Made by a program: the position numbers and the translations under genes. From assembly GCF_029952955.1 (NCBI RefSeq), contig NZ_JASATX010000004.1:186001-250000 (forward strand): a DNA stretch of 64,000 bases, given 5' to 3'. The notes beneath the pieces are model-generated. The model was not told the origin of the DNA. It ran no database searches and saw only the letters and a program-made list of their open reading frames with translations. Shown here piece after piece: positions 36,849 to 45,182 of the stretch. Every line of letters starts with the position of its first letter. The stretch's first letter is position 1. Origin of the DNA: Ruicaihuangia caeni (GTDB lineage Bacteria; Actinomycetota; Actinomycetes; Actinomycetales; Microbacteriaceae).

Positions 36849-37304
36849 CTAGAGCACGTGGATGGCGGTGGCGCGCCACCGGCGATCCAGCCCCTCGAGG
36901 CGGATCGCGATGGCCCGCGCTCGAGCTCGGCCGTTCGCGATGACAACCGCTTCGACGATGCCGTCTGCCGGGTGCCTGATAATCGGCGCGCCCAGCGAGA
37001 ACGCCGGTCTCGTGGGCACGATGCCCTTGGCCTGCCGCGCTCGCGAGGCGGTCACCACGCGCTTGAGCAGGTGCCGGTACACCTGGTCGGTGACCCAGCG
37101 CGCGACCTGTTCGAGATCGCGGGCCCCGGCGAGGATCTCGAGCACGCACCTGGCGAGATTCATCACCAGAGGCTCAGGATCGGGAAGTGCCGCCGTGACG
37201 GTGCGCTGGAAACCGAACCGGTCTTCGTCGCTCTGACGGATCGTGATCCGCCTCGTGGGCGCGACCGACGTCGCTGAAGCCGATTGAGAAGCGGCACCTG
37301 GCAT
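36849..37304 (-). CDS. Rv3235-family (DUF6459-like) protein
   Basis: 151 residues. The start is fixed by GGAGGAAGAGC in front of the ATG at 37304. The core (about 55-150) contains PEPLVMNLARCVLEILAGARDLEQVARWVTD and ends LDRRWRATAIHVL, the pattern of the small proteins annotated as Rv3235 family, found next to secA in actinobacteria. No catalytic motif and no membrane segment. Function unknown. Convergent with secA. Confidence 0.85.
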   Translation of the reverse strand: MPGAASQSASATSVAPTRRITIRQSDEDRFGFQRTVTAALPDPEPLVMNLARCVLEILAGARDLEQVARWVTDQVYRHLLKRVVTASRARQAKGIVPTRPAFSLGAPIIRHPADGIVEAVVIANGRARARAIAIRLEGLDRRWRATAIHVL

Positions 37305-37435
37305 GCTCTTCCTCCGTCCGAGAGCGGCGCCCCTCCTCGGGCGCCCCGGCCTCGACCACATCAGTTGAGGATCTCTCGCGTCCAGAGTGTTCGTTACTTG
37401 TGGATAACTCAGCTTCCGTGGAGGAGTGCGGCGGC

Positions 37436-37441
37436 TAGCCT
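37436..37441 (+). promoter_or_regulatory. TAGCCT -10 box, leaderless start
   Basis: TAGCCT ends six bases before the ATG at 37448 with no ribosome site in between, so transcription and translation should start at the same base. Confidence 0.5.
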
Positions 37442-37447
37442 CGCCCG

Positions 37448-38041
37448 ATGCGATGGCCCAATCTGTTCGACGATCTCGAAGCCCAATTCGCGGCGGAACA
37501 CGGCCTCGAGCGTGCAGCGGTCGATGCCGAACGTGCGCGAGCCGCTCGAGCGCAGCAGACGCTGCTCGAGCGGCTCGCTCAGTTCGTGAGGGACGCCGGT
37601 GATGAAGCCGCCGTCAATGTGACGGCGCGCGGGGTGCCAATGTCGCTCCGAGTGCTCGACGTCGGCCTGGATTGGATCTCAGGCGAAGAACAGGGGAGCG
37701 GTGGGAGCGCGCTCGGCGGGCATCGCGGCATGGCGATCGTGTCGGCATCCGCGATCGACGCCATCGAGTTCCTCGATCCTGCGAGCGCTCGACCGGTTCG
37801 GGGCGAGGCGTCGCCAGTGATCCGCCGACTCGGGATCGTCTCGCCGCTCCGCGAGCTCGCGAGACGCCGGCGAACGGTACTGGTTCGCGCTGTCGCCCTG
37901 GAGCGTGTCGGCACGATCGATGCAGTGGGCTCCGACTACTTGGAGCTCGCCGTGCATGAGCCAGGCGTTCCACCGCGTTCGGCTGCGGTTCGCCAGCGGC
38001 TCCTGGTTCCGGTCGCTCAGGTGGTCGTCGTGCGCGGGTAG
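37448..38041 (+). CDS. Unrecognised soluble protein of 197 residues
   Basis: I do not recognise a family. The N-terminal 50 residues are helical and charged (AEHGLERAAVDAERARAARAQQ), followed by a beta-rich part (VPMSLRVLDVGLDWISGEE and AIVSASAIDAIEFLDP) and a C-terminal strand-rich end VPVAQVVVVRG. No signal peptide or membrane helix. Codon use matches the neighbours, so it is a genuine gene. It overlaps the convergent HTH gene by 25 bases at the stops and has its own leaderless-type promoter. Confidence 0.75.
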   Translation: MRWPNLFDDLEAQFAAEHGLERAAVDAERARAARAQQTLLERLAQFVRDAGDEAAVNVTARGVPMSLRVLDVGLDWISGEEQGSGGSALGGHRGMAIVSASAIDAIEFLDPASARPVRGEASPVIRRLGIVSPLRELARRRRTVLVRAVALERVGTIDAVGSDYLELAVHEPGVPPRSAAVRQRLLVPVAQVVVVRG

Positions 38042-38298
38042 TGGTCGAAGAGTTCGACCACGTCGGCGAGTTCGGCTTGCTGCCAGAGCGCCATGCGGCG
38101 AGTCTCCTCGTAGCGCCCTTCGATGAAGCGCTCGAGGCGGTCGTGCTCGATACGCCAGTGCCCGCCGACGCGAATGGCCGGGAGCTCGCCTGACTGCATC
38201 GCGTCGAAGACATCGTCCACCGGCACGTTGAGCACTTCTGCAGCATCCGTCGGCGTGAGGAAGCGCTCGCGGTCACGTGCGGAGTTCGAGGCAGTCAT
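38017..38298 (-). CDS. Helix-turn-helix (excisionase/MerR-type) DNA-binding protein
   Basis: 93 residues. A MerR-type winged HTH spans about residues 12-60: FLTPTDAAEVLNVPVDDVFDAMQSGELPAIRVGGHWRI, the arrangement of AlpA/BldC-like excisionase-family domains. The C-terminus is a charged helix. The start at 38298 has no ribosome site but a CATAAT -10 box six bases upstream, so I treat it as leaderless; longer in-frame starts are less likely. No phage or integrase gene is nearby, so a housekeeping regulator is more likely than a phage excisionase. Confidence 0.85.
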   Translation of the reverse strand: MTASNSARDRERFLTPTDAAEVLNVPVDDVFDAMQSGELPAIRVGGHWRIEHDRLERFIEGRYEETRRMALWQQAELADVVELFDHYPRTTTT

Positions 38299-38304
38299 CC
38301 GTAG

Positions 38305-38310
38305 ATTATG
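38305..38310 (-). promoter_or_regulatory. CATAAT -10 box for the HTH gene, leaderless start
   Basis: On the minus strand CATAAT ends six bases before the ATG at 38298, the same spacing seen at other leaderless genes in this window. Confidence 0.5.
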
Positions 38311-38411
38311 GATCCCCAGGCGCCGCCCCGCGGTGGGTGTGGATAACTCGCGCCACTGCGGGCCGGATGTCACGACGATGGCAGGGCCAAGTCCGATCCA
38401 GGGAGTCCGTC

Positions 38412-39047
38412 ATGCCAGTGCCAGCCCCGCGCGGCGCCCGTTCGCGGTCCGCATTCGATGCTCGATTGCTCATCGGCATCGCGCTCATCGCAGCGTCGGT
38501 GGGTGGCGCGATGCTGCTCGGAGCCGCTTCGGATGACGTCAGGCCGGCGCTCGCGGCATCTCGAACCCTGACGCCCGGTGAGACCGTCACCGCAGCCGAT
38601 CTGGTTGAGCGGCACGTTCGCCTCGGCGACGCGGAATCGCGATACCTGGTGCCCGCTGAGCTGCCGGAAGGCGGGGTGATCGTGACGAGGGCGGTCGATG
38701 CTGGCGAGCTCGTCCCGGTGTCCGCCATCGCCGATCGGCGAAGCACCCGCTACGGCGCAGTGGTGATCGGTGTCACGGGGAGACTGAGCGGAGGCATCCT
38801 TCCCGGCGCGACGGTCGATGTGTGGGCGGCGCAGCAGGCCGGAGGCGGCGACCACTTCGCGCCGACCGTGATCGTGGCCGCAGCGACGGTAGTCAGTGTG
38901 GAGGTCGACTCGAGCGGCATGGTGTCAGGGCGCACCACCGGTGTCGAATTGCTCGTACCGCGCGAACGGCTCGCACTGCTCCTCGAGGCCATGGCCGATG
39001 GCGACGCGATCTCTCTCGTCCCCGTCGGCCTCCCTCTCGGGAGGTGA
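38412..39047 (+). CDS. SAF domain membrane protein (CpaB/FlgA-like)
   Basis: 211 residues. A membrane helix near residues 18-40 is followed by an extracytoplasmic SAF domain (about 48-115): ASRTLTPGETVTAADLVERHVRLGD and GVIVTRAVDAGELVPVSAI. The C-terminal 90 residues are beta-rich. SAF proteins of the CpaB/RcpC type help assemble Tad pili, but no pilin, secretion ATPase or TadBC gene is present here. The ATP-binding CpaE-like gene overlaps or directly follows its stop, so the two form a pair. Confidence 0.82.
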   Translation: MPVPAPRGARSRSAFDARLLIGIALIAASVGGAMLLGAASDDVRPALAASRTLTPGETVTAADLVERHVRLGDAESRYLVPAELPEGGVIVTRAVDAGELVPVSAIADRRSTRYGAVVIGVTGRLSGGILPGATVDVWAAQQAGGGDHFAPTVIVAAATVVSVEVDSSGMVSGRTTGVELLVPRERLALLLEAMADGDAISLVPVGLPLGR

Positions 39048-39052
39048 ATTCG

Positions 39053-40045
39053 TTGCTTCTTGACATGGCTGGAGCCGGGCCGTTCGAGCGCGACTTCGTT
39101 GAGGGGCCCGACTCCGCCGCTCGGCATGAAGCACCGAGCGAACTCGCTTCCCACTCGCGGGCGGGGCTCGTCGTCGCGGTCTGGGGCCCGACCGGAGCTC
39201 CCGGCCGCAGCACCGTCGCCATCAATGTGGCGGCCGAGTTGGCCACGCGAGGAGCCGCCGTGACACTGGCCGACGCTGACACCTACGGCGGCTCGATCGC
39301 CACGATGCTCGGTCTGCTCGACGAATCGCCCGGCTTCGCAGCCAGCGGCCGGCTCATCGAGCGCGGCGAATACTCGCTCGCCGAGTTCGAGCGGCTCACG
39401 CAGAACGTGGCCGCGGGTGCGGGGTGGCTCAGAGTGCTCGGCGGCCTCAGCCGTGCGGATCGCTGGCCCGAGGTCGGCACCGCGCGGGTGTCGGGCCTGC
39501 TCGAGGCGCTGAAGGAATGGAACGACGCGATCGTGCTCGACGTCGGCTTCAACCTCGAGCGCGACGAAGAGATCTCCAGCGACATCGACGCCCCGCGTCG
39601 CAACGCCGCGACTCTCGCCTCGCTCTCGTCGGCTGATGTGGTGCTCGCGGTCGCATCTGCCGACCCGGTGGGGATTGCGAGATTCCTGCGCGGGCACCAT
39701 GAGCTGCGCCGCGTCGCCCCTGACGCGCGCGTGATCGTCGTGGTCAACCGTTTGCGCCGCGGGGCGATCGGCAGCGGCGCGGCACGGCAGATCTCAGAGG
39801 TGCTGCAGCGCTTCGGCGGCATCCGGGATCCCTGGTACCTTCCCTTCGATCTCGATGCGACGGATGCTGCGCTCTCCGCCGCCGGAACGCTCGCCGAGGC
39901 CGCCCCGCGCTCTGCGATCAGAGCCGCCATTCGCGAGCTCGTCGACGCGGAGTTCCCAGCCGCTGCCGCGCCCGATTCCGGAGCGCGGCGAGGGCGAACG
40001 GTGCGGCGCCGAGTAAGGCGCGAGGAGTCCCGCGCCGGGCACTAA
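39053..40045 (+). CDS. CpaE/MinD-like ATPase with altered P-loop
   Basis: About 330 residues, ParA/MinD superfamily. The P-loop region reads VWGPTGAPGRSTVAINVAAEL, in which both usual lysines of the deviant Walker A are replaced. LADADTYGGS is the switch-like strand and VVLAVASADPVGIARFLRGH resembles the CpaE interaction strand. I chose the TTG at 39053 because GGAGGTGA lies five bases before it; a GTG overlapping the SAF stop at 39044 and an ATG at 39065 are alternatives. It pairs with the SAF-domain protein; a Tad-type role is inferred only by analogy. Confidence 0.8.
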   Translation: MLLDMAGAGPFERDFVEGPDSAARHEAPSELASHSRAGLVVAVWGPTGAPGRSTVAINVAAELATRGAAVTLADADTYGGSIATMLGLLDESPGFAASGRLIERGEYSLAEFERLTQNVAAGAGWLRVLGGLSRADRWPEVGTARVSGLLEALKEWNDAIVLDVGFNLERDEEISSDIDAPRRNAATLASLSSADVVLAVASADPVGIARFLRGHHELRRVAPDARVIVVVNRLRRGAIGSGAARQISEVLQRFGGIRDPWYLPFDLDATDAALSAAGTLAEAAPRSAIRAAIRELVDAEFPAAAAPDSGARRGRTVRRRVRREESRAGH

Positions 40046-40084
40046 CTGCGAGTCGCCCGCAGGAAAGGCGCGGGAACGAGCAGC

Positions 40085-40090
40085 TAGGCT
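40085..40090 (+). promoter_or_regulatory. TAGGCT -10 box of pdtaS, leaderless start
   Basis: TAGGCT ends six bases before the GTG start at 40097 and no ribosome site is present. A leaderless GTG message is predicted. Confidence 0.55.
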
Positions 40091-40096
40091 CGAATC

Positions 40097-41587
40097 GTGT
40101 CGACCCTGAGCGATCTCGTCCAGGCCCAAGGGCTCTCGTCAACCGTAGACATCGAATGGCTGCACCTGCTCGTCGGGGATTGGCAATTGCTCGCAGATCT
40201 CGCCTTCGCCGACATCGTGCTCTGGGTGCCCACCGAGGACGGCAGCTTCATCGCGGTGTCGCACGCTCGCCCCTCCAGCTCGGCCACCCTCTTCTACCGC
40301 GACTTCGTGGGTCAGCGCATCAAGTCGCAGTGGGTCGACAAGGTCACGAAGGCCTTCGAGACGGCGCAGATCGTCGACTCCGACAGCCCCGACTGGTACG
40401 AGGAGATGCCCACGCGGGTGCGCGCAGTGCCGGTCATGCGCCGTCTCGACCCCAGCGGCAAAGAGACCACGGAGCGGCCCATCGCCGTCATCACGCGCCA
40501 CACCAACTTGAGCGAGGCGCGCACGCCGAGTCGCCAGGAACTCACCTTCAACGAGTGCGCGAACGACCTGTTCCGCATGATCTCGGTGGGAGACTTCCCC
40601 GATCTCGGGGCGCCCAAAGCGCCTCGCCGTGGCGCGCCGCGTGCCTCCGACGGGCTGATCCGGCTCGACGTCGACGGCATCGTCACCTTCGCCAGCCCCA
40701 ATGGGCTCTCGGCATTCAACCGCATGGGCTTCGAGGGCGAGCTTGAAGGCCGTTCTCTCGCGGAGGTGACGACGGAACTCCTGGCAGGCAAGCTCATCGT
40801 CGACGAGTCATTGCCGCTCGTCGTCACGGGCCGTGCGCCATGGCGCACCGATATCGAGGCGCGCGGCGTCACGGTCTCGCTGCGGGCGATCCCGATCCGT
40901 GATCAGGGGGAGCGGGTCGGGGCCATCGTGCTCTGCCGCGATGTCACCGAGGTGCGTCACCAGGAGCGCGAGCTGATCACCAAGGACGCCACGATCCGCG
41001 AGATCCATCACCGCGTGAAGAACAACCTGCAGACGGTTGCGTCACTGCTGCGGATCCAGGCCCGGCGCACGCACAGCGATGTCGCGCGCGAGGCGCTCGG
41101 GCAGGCGATGCGCCGTGTGGCGGCGATCGCCGTCGTGCACGACACCCTGTCTGAAGGGCTCAACCAATCAGTCGATTTCGACGTCGTGTTCGAGCGGATG
41201 CTGATGCTCGTGGCCGAGGTGGCGGCGAGCCACAATACCACGGTCCGGCCGAAGAAGACGGGCACCTTCGGCACGCTGCCGAGCGAGTACGCGACACCGC
41301 TCGCGCTCGCGCTCACGGAGTTGGTGACGAACGCGGTCGAGCACGGACTCGCCGGCCGCGATGGCGAGGTCGAGACGATCGCCGTTCGCACGCACGACAT
41401 GCTGGAGGTCAAGGTGCGAGACAACGGCGCTGGCCTTCCCGAGGGGAAGGTCGGCAGCGGACTCGGCACTCAGATCGTGCGCACGCTCATCCAGGGCGAG
41501 CTCAGCGGCACCATCGACTGGCACACGCTCGAGGGTGAGGGCACAGAGGTGACCATCGAAGTGCCGCTGCTCTACCTGCAGAAGTGA
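40097..41587 (+). CDS. pdtaS: Sensor histidine kinase PdtaS
   Basis: 496 residues. N-terminal GAF-like sensor (about 15-155), PAS domain (about 185-290) and a HisKA_2/HATPase module with the phospho-histidine in IHHRVKNNLQTVASLL at about residues 304-305. ATP-binding boxes are ELVTNAVEHGL and DNGAGLPEG, GSGLGTQIV. No membrane helices, so it is a cytoplasmic kinase as in mycobacteria, where it signals to the RNA-binding antiterminator PdtaR; pdtaR is not in this window. It lies next to whiB1, the same pairing as Rv3220c/Rv3219. Confidence 0.95.
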   Translation: MSTLSDLVQAQGLSSTVDIEWLHLLVGDWQLLADLAFADIVLWVPTEDGSFIAVSHARPSSSATLFYRDFVGQRIKSQWVDKVTKAFETAQIVDSDSPDWYEEMPTRVRAVPVMRRLDPSGKETTERPIAVITRHTNLSEARTPSRQELTFNECANDLFRMISVGDFPDLGAPKAPRRGAPRASDGLIRLDVDGIVTFASPNGLSAFNRMGFEGELEGRSLAEVTTELLAGKLIVDESLPLVVTGRAPWRTDIEARGVTVSLRAIPIRDQGERVGAIVLCRDVTEVRHQERELITKDATIREIHHRVKNNLQTVASLLRIQARRTHSDVAREALGQAMRRVAAIAVVHDTLSEGLNQSVDFDVVFERMLMLVAEVAASHNTTVRPKKTGTFGTLPSEYATPLALALTELVTNAVEHGLAGRDGEVETIAVRTHDMLEVKVRDNGAGLPEGKVGSGLGTQIVRTLIQGELSGTIDWHTLEGEGTEVTIEVPLLYLQK

Positions 41588-41680
41588 AGCGAGTGAACGT
41601 GTGCAGCACGGCGGCAGGAGCGGTGGATGCCGCGACGCCGTGTTCCCGCGACGCGCTGAGCGCAACGGCATCCGCGCACG

Positions 41681-41710
41681 GAAAAGGCCCGGAGCGTTCA
41701 GCTCCGGGCC
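41681..41710 (-). terminator. Intrinsic terminator of whiB1
   Basis: GGCCCGGAGC and GCTCCGGGCC pair perfectly around GTTCA (41686-41710). On the minus strand the stem is followed by TTTTC, so it ends whiB1 transcription and may also stop pdtaS read-through from the other side. Confidence 0.85.
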
Positions 41711-41723
41711 TCACCGTGTCGAG

Positions 41724-41972
41724 TCAGGAAGCGCGGCGCGCGCGGGCGGCGCGACGCTTGAGCGCGCGGCGCTCGTCTTCGCTCAGTCCACCCCAGACGC
41801 CGGAATCCTGGTTGGTCTCCAGGGCGTACTGCAGGCACATCTCGGTGACCGTGCATCGAGCGCAGACCGACTTGGCCTTCTCGATCTGGTCGACAGCTGG
41901 GCCGGTGTTGCCGACCGGGAAGAACAACTCCGGGTCGACTGTCAGACAGGCGGCTTTGTCACGCCAATCCAT
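41724..41972 (-). CDS. whiB1: WhiB-family regulator WhiB1
   Basis: 82-residue [4Fe-4S] regulator. The start MDWRDKAAC is the WhiB1 N-terminus; the cluster cysteines are C9, C37, C40 and C46. SGVWGGLSEDERRALKRR is the turn plus basic DNA-binding tail. In mycobacteria WhiB1 is essential, NO-sensitive and binds the principal sigma factor. A weak AAGGAGTG about 12 bases upstream is the ribosome site. Divergent from a membrane protein gene across a 171-base spacer and convergent with pdtaS. Confidence 0.96.
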   Translation of the reverse strand: MDWRDKAACLTVDPELFFPVGNTGPAVDQIEKAKSVCARCTVTEMCLQYALETNQDSGVWGGLSEDERRALKRRAARARRAS

Positions 41973-42143
41973 GAATACACACACTCCTTCAGTGGGCATT
42001 TCGAAGCGCACGCAAGAACAATGGGTCTGCGATGCAGTGATGAGACTTCGGTATGCACCCACCACAGTGTGGGCTCAGAACAACCTCAGATAGGTTCTCA
42101 TAGCAGAATCGCCAAAATCAATAGTCTTCTTCGGGATTAACCT

Positions 42144-42611
42144 GTGAAATCTGCCCCGGCGTCACCGCTGCTCTACCTTCTCGTCACCGTTCTGTTCGCG
42201 GAAGCTGCTCTGCTGGCGGGGGCGACTGTCTTCCTGGTCGTCGAACTGCTGATCGATCGCCCCGAGTCGTACGCGAGCGCGATCGCATTGATGGTGCTCA
42301 CGGGTGCTGCGGCCGCCTGGGTCACGAGCCTCGCGCTCGGTGCGCTTCGGCGACGGTCGTGGGTGCGAGGGCCGGCTCTGGTGTGGCAGGTGCTGCAGCT
42401 CGCTGTCGCGATCGGGAGCTTTCAGGGAGCCGACGCGCGGTTCGACATCGGCTGGGCGTTGCTGGTGCCAGCCCTGCTCGGGGCAGGGCTGCTCTTCACC
42501 AAGCCCGTGATCGCGGCGACCGCGCGTGCCTCGCTCGAGCCGGGTGCGCTGGGTGAGGGCGCGGAGCCGGAGCGCGACTCGGATGCGGACGGGCCAACGC
42601 CGCTGCGCTGA
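42144..42611 (+). CDS. Small membrane protein, unrecognised family
   Basis: 155 residues from a GTG. Four hydrophobic segments at about 8-35, 45-68, 75-98 and 103-122, then a charged Glu/Asp-rich tail of about 30 residues. No motif I recognise. Codon use agrees with the neighbours and the position divergent from whiB1 is similar to uncharacterised membrane proteins in related genomes. No ribosome site; possibly leaderless. Confidence 0.75.
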   Translation: MKSAPASPLLYLLVTVLFAEAALLAGATVFLVVELLIDRPESYASAIALMVLTGAAAAWVTSLALGALRRRSWVRGPALVWQVLQLAVAIGSFQGADARFDIGWALLVPALLGAGLLFTKPVIAATARASLEPGALGEGAEPERDSDADGPTPLR

Positions 42612-42630
42612 GTCTTGGCCTACCGGGCGA

Positions 42631-43110
42631 TCAGCCCTCGTGGACGCCCAGCATCTTGCGCAGACGCGCGACGTGACCCGTCGCGCGCACGTTGTACAGG
42701 GCGTGCTCGATGCGGCCGTGCTCGTCGATCACGAATGTCGAGCGGTGCACGCCGTCGAACAGCTTCCCGTAGAGGTTCTTCGGGCCCCACACGTGGTAGG
42801 CGCGATGCACGCTGAGGTCTTCATCGCTCAGGAGCGGGTATTGCAGCGCATCGCGGTCCGCGAATCGGCGCTGCTTGTCGACAGCATCCTTCGATATGCC
42901 GACCACCGCGTACCCCGCGCGTTGCAGCGGCTCGAGGCTGTCGCGGAAATCACACGCCTGCTTGGTGCACCCCGGCGTCATCGCGGCAGGGTAGAAGAAT
43001 GCGATCACCTTGCGGCCAGTGAAGTCTGCGAGCGACACAGGGGTGCCGTCCTGGTCGTTCAGTGTGAAAGCGGGTGCGGCGTCACCAGGGTTCAAGCGCG
43101 GTTCGGTCAT
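42631..43110 (-). CDS. bcp: Thioredoxin-dependent thiol peroxidase (Bcp/PrxQ)
   Basis: Atypical 2-Cys peroxiredoxin that reduces peroxides with thioredoxin. 159 residues; peroxidatic C48 in AAMTPGCTKQAC and resolving C53 five residues later, the PrxQ arrangement. The start at 43110 has GAGGAGCA directly in front; an in-frame ATG seven codons earlier is less good. Likely monocistronic, convergent with the membrane protein gene. Confidence 0.95.
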   Translation of the reverse strand: MTEPRLNPGDAAPAFTLNDQDGTPVSLADFTGRKVIAFFYPAAMTPGCTKQACDFRDSLEPLQRAGYAVVGISKDAVDKQRRFADRDALQYPLLSDEDLSVHRAYHVWGPKNLYGKLFDGVHRSTFVIDEHGRIEHALYNVRATGHVARLRKMLGVHEG

Positions 43111-43227
43111 TGCTCCTCGTTCTTCGGTCACTCCAGTCTACGAAGGAGCACCTTGGCGGCCGCCCTCGCTGACGCAGCCGTCCGCAGGGGAGCCCTGCCC
43201 GATTCGCGCGCCGAGTCGCATGGGTGC

Positions 43228-43233
43228 TACAGT
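43228..43233 (+). promoter_or_regulatory. Candidate -10 box of tRNA-Lys
   Basis: TACAGT preceded by a TGC extension fits a -10 box about 30 bases before the tRNA. Between it and the gene lies a perfect inverted repeat TTCGCA-N3-TGCGAA (43244-43258) in the leader, of unknown use. Confidence 0.4.
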
Positions 43234-43262
43234 TGACCCTCGGTTCGCATGTTGCGAATCGA

Positions 43263-43338
<76 letters not shown>

Positions 43339-43385
43339 CCGAGTGTTCGTGGCGACGACTTGATCGTCGCCTGTCGCTGTTCCGC

Positions 43386-43424
43386 GTTCTAGGGGTCAGC
43401 GTTCTAGGGGTCAGCGTTCTAGGA
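43386..43424. repeat. 15-bp tandem repeat downstream of tRNA-Lys
   Basis: Two full units GTTCTAGGGGTCAGC and a partial third (9 bases) follow the tRNA by about 48 bases. No coding role is evident; it may be a remnant or slippage product. Confidence 0.7.
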
Positions 43425-43556
43425 TCCACCGTCCTCGGAGTCGTCGTCGCCTTCCGCCTGTGAAGGGTGCCCCTTTTGCGGGAGTACCTCATGCTCGTCG
43501 GGGCGCTCTGGATCCTCGCCTTCGGCCTGACTCGGCTTGTTGTCCTGCCCATTCAT
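43419..43556 (-). CDS. Small acidic protein of 45 residues
   Basis: Begins MNGQDNKPSQAEGED and is almost entirely Glu, Asp, Gln, Ser and Pro, with an imperfect internal repeat KPSQAEGE / HPSQAEGDD. A GAGGAG ribosome site stands about eight bases before the ATG, which supports real translation. No fold can be predicted; it is probably disordered. I do not recognise a family. Longer in-frame starts have no ribosome site. Confidence 0.55.
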   Translation of the reverse strand: MNGQDNKPSQAEGEDPERPDEHEVLPQKGHPSQAEGDDDSEDGGS

Positions 43557-43791
43557 TCGTTGCTCCTCTGGGGTATTCCGGCGGATGACGACTCCTGCGT
43601 TGACAACGGCGACACCCGGGTCGCCGGCCGCGCTGCAGCAGCGCGATGTCGCCACCGGAGCTCGTCGACATTCTGTGCCGAATCGAGGGATGATGCCCCG
43701 TTTCCCACGGGGTCTCAAGTGCGTCGAGTGGCGCTTCGGAGAGTCGTCATGGGCGGCCGTGCACGCGCCCATCGCCCGCTCCCGGCCGCTG

Positions 43792-44772
43792 CTACATCGT
43801 GGTGTGCTCGATGCTCTTCATCGTCTTCCCTGCCAGGTGAGGACCGGCCAGCACCGGCTCGTACTTGCCGGTGCCATCCGGGCCGAGGCAGGTGGGCAAG
43901 CACTCGACGAGCTGCGTGTAGTTCGCATTGAAGAAGAACGGCATCGTCTGACGCCTCGTGGACACCGTTGATCCAGCATCCGGGTTCACGACTCGGTGCA
44001 GCGTCGAGGTCCAGCGATCGTTCGTCCACCGGGCCATCAGGTCGCCGATGTTGATGACGTAGGCGCCTTCGACCGGCGCCACGTCGACCCAGTGCTCCGA
44101 CTTGCCGTCATACGCCTGCAGCCCGCCTCTGCCAAGTTCCTGCCGAAGGATGGTGAGCGTGCCGTAGTCGGTGTGCGCACCGGCGCGCAACTGCCCCTCC
44201 TTGGGAGGTGCGGACTGCTCGGGGTAGTTGATCGCTCGCTGCGCGCTGGGGGAGCGGTCGACCTTGTCGTCGAAGAAGTCCGCCGGCAGATCGAGGCCCA
44301 GCGCGAGGATCGACATCAAGCGGGTGGCCAACGATCGCATCTCGCGCATGTAGCCTTCCCACGCGCCTTGCAGGCCCGGCAGTGCTGAGGGCCAGCGCGC
44401 AGGAGCGAAGAGTCCGCGTTCGGTGTCATCAGCGAATGGGTGACCGCCGTGGGGCGTGGCCGCGACGTTCAGCGATTCCTTGAGGTCGCCGGGGGCCGCC
44501 TCATCGAGTGACGCGGCGAGCGATTCGGTCGCGACCGGGAAGTACCCGTACGAGCCGCCCGGCTCGCGCTCGATCTCCAACTTGTCGGAGAGCGGCAGAT
44601 CGAAGAACGCCCGGGTGAGTTGCCAGCAGCGCTCGCTGATGTCGGGATCCACACCATGATTGGTGATCTGGAAGAAGCCCACCGTGCGCAGCGTCTCGTC
44701 GATCTCTTTCCCTACCGTGCGGGGGTCGCGATCGATGTCGATCACCGGAATGTCGAGCGTGGCGCTGGGCAT
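43792..44772 (-). CDS. 2-oxoglutarate/Fe(II)-dependent oxygenase, isopenicillin N synthase family
   Basis: 326 residues. N-terminal DIOX_N domain (IPVIDIDRD, GFFQITNHGV) and C-terminal jelly-roll with iron ligands in AHTDYGTLTIL (HxD) and the distal His in STLHRVVNP; the Arg of STRRQTMPFF is the 2-oxoglutarate carboxylate site. The start at 44772 has GGGAG upstream. Family members hydroxylate or desaturate small metabolites and many are annotated as IPNS-like without known substrate. No biosynthetic neighbours are present, so the substrate is open. Confidence 0.92.
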   Translation of the reverse strand: MPSATLDIPVIDIDRDPRTVGKEIDETLRTVGFFQITNHGVDPDISERCWQLTRAFFDLPLSDKLEIEREPGGSYGYFPVATESLAASLDEAAPGDLKESLNVAATPHGGHPFADDTERGLFAPARWPSALPGLQGAWEGYMREMRSLATRLMSILALGLDLPADFFDDKVDRSPSAQRAINYPEQSAPPKEGQLRAGAHTDYGTLTILRQELGRGGLQAYDGKSEHWVDVAPVEGAYVINIGDLMARWTNDRWTSTLHRVVNPDAGSTVSTRRQTMPFFFNANYTQLVECLPTCLGPDGTGKYEPVLAGPHLAGKTMKSIEHTTM

Positions 44773-44947
44773 GAGGCTCCCTTCGTGGCGGCGCGTCAAG
44801 CGTCGGCAGCAGGCGATGACGCGAGAGACGGATTGGACCCGACAGTAGGGGTGTCGCAGAGAAGGGTCAAGCATCCCGGCGCGAGCATCGCTGGTACGGA
44901 AGACGCGACCGCCGAAGAAAGGAGGGCGGTGTGACGGATGCCGGTGT

Positions 44948-45166
44948 CTAGCGCCGCGAAGGGCACTTCAGCCGGGTCGAGACTGCCTGGTCGGCGCTCC
45001 GCGACATGGTGTGCTCCGCCATGGGGTTGCCGCACAGGGGGCACGGCTTGTCATGCGTCGGGGGCAGCGGCGGCTCATTGAAGGGACCGAGCTGAGCCGG
45101 GCCCATCACGGGTCGGAACGTGCCGTTCAGGATCGCCCACCACGGCCGACGCTCTCGCTTCGCCAT
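44948..45166 (-). CDS. Small basic protein with CxxC zinc-binding pair
   Basis: 72 residues. PCPLCGNPMAEH near residue 42 and a C-terminal KCPS give three cysteines and a histidine, enough for a small zinc site. The N-terminus AKRERRPWWAILNGTFRPVMGP is basic and aromatic. A GAGAGG ribosome site supports the start. It is divergent from the MarR-type regulator and its predicted -10 overlaps the regulator's operator, so they are probably controlled together. Family not recognised by name. Confidence 0.7.
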   Translation of the reverse strand: MAKRERRPWWAILNGTFRPVMGPAQLGPFNEPPLPPTHDKPCPLCGNPMAEHTMSRSADQAVSTRLKCPSRR

Positions 45167-45182
45167 TACTGCCTCTCGCGCA

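Noticed and set aside
38017-38298. Phage excisionase (Xis)
   Set aside because: The HTH is of the excisionase type, but there is no integrase or phage gene around it and the family includes chromosomal regulators such as BldC.
41591-41606. GAGTGAACGTGTGCA resembling an arm of the SorC-type operator
   Set aside because: Spacing between the two parts is two bases short and it lies just after the pdtaS stop without a partner arm; chance match is likely.
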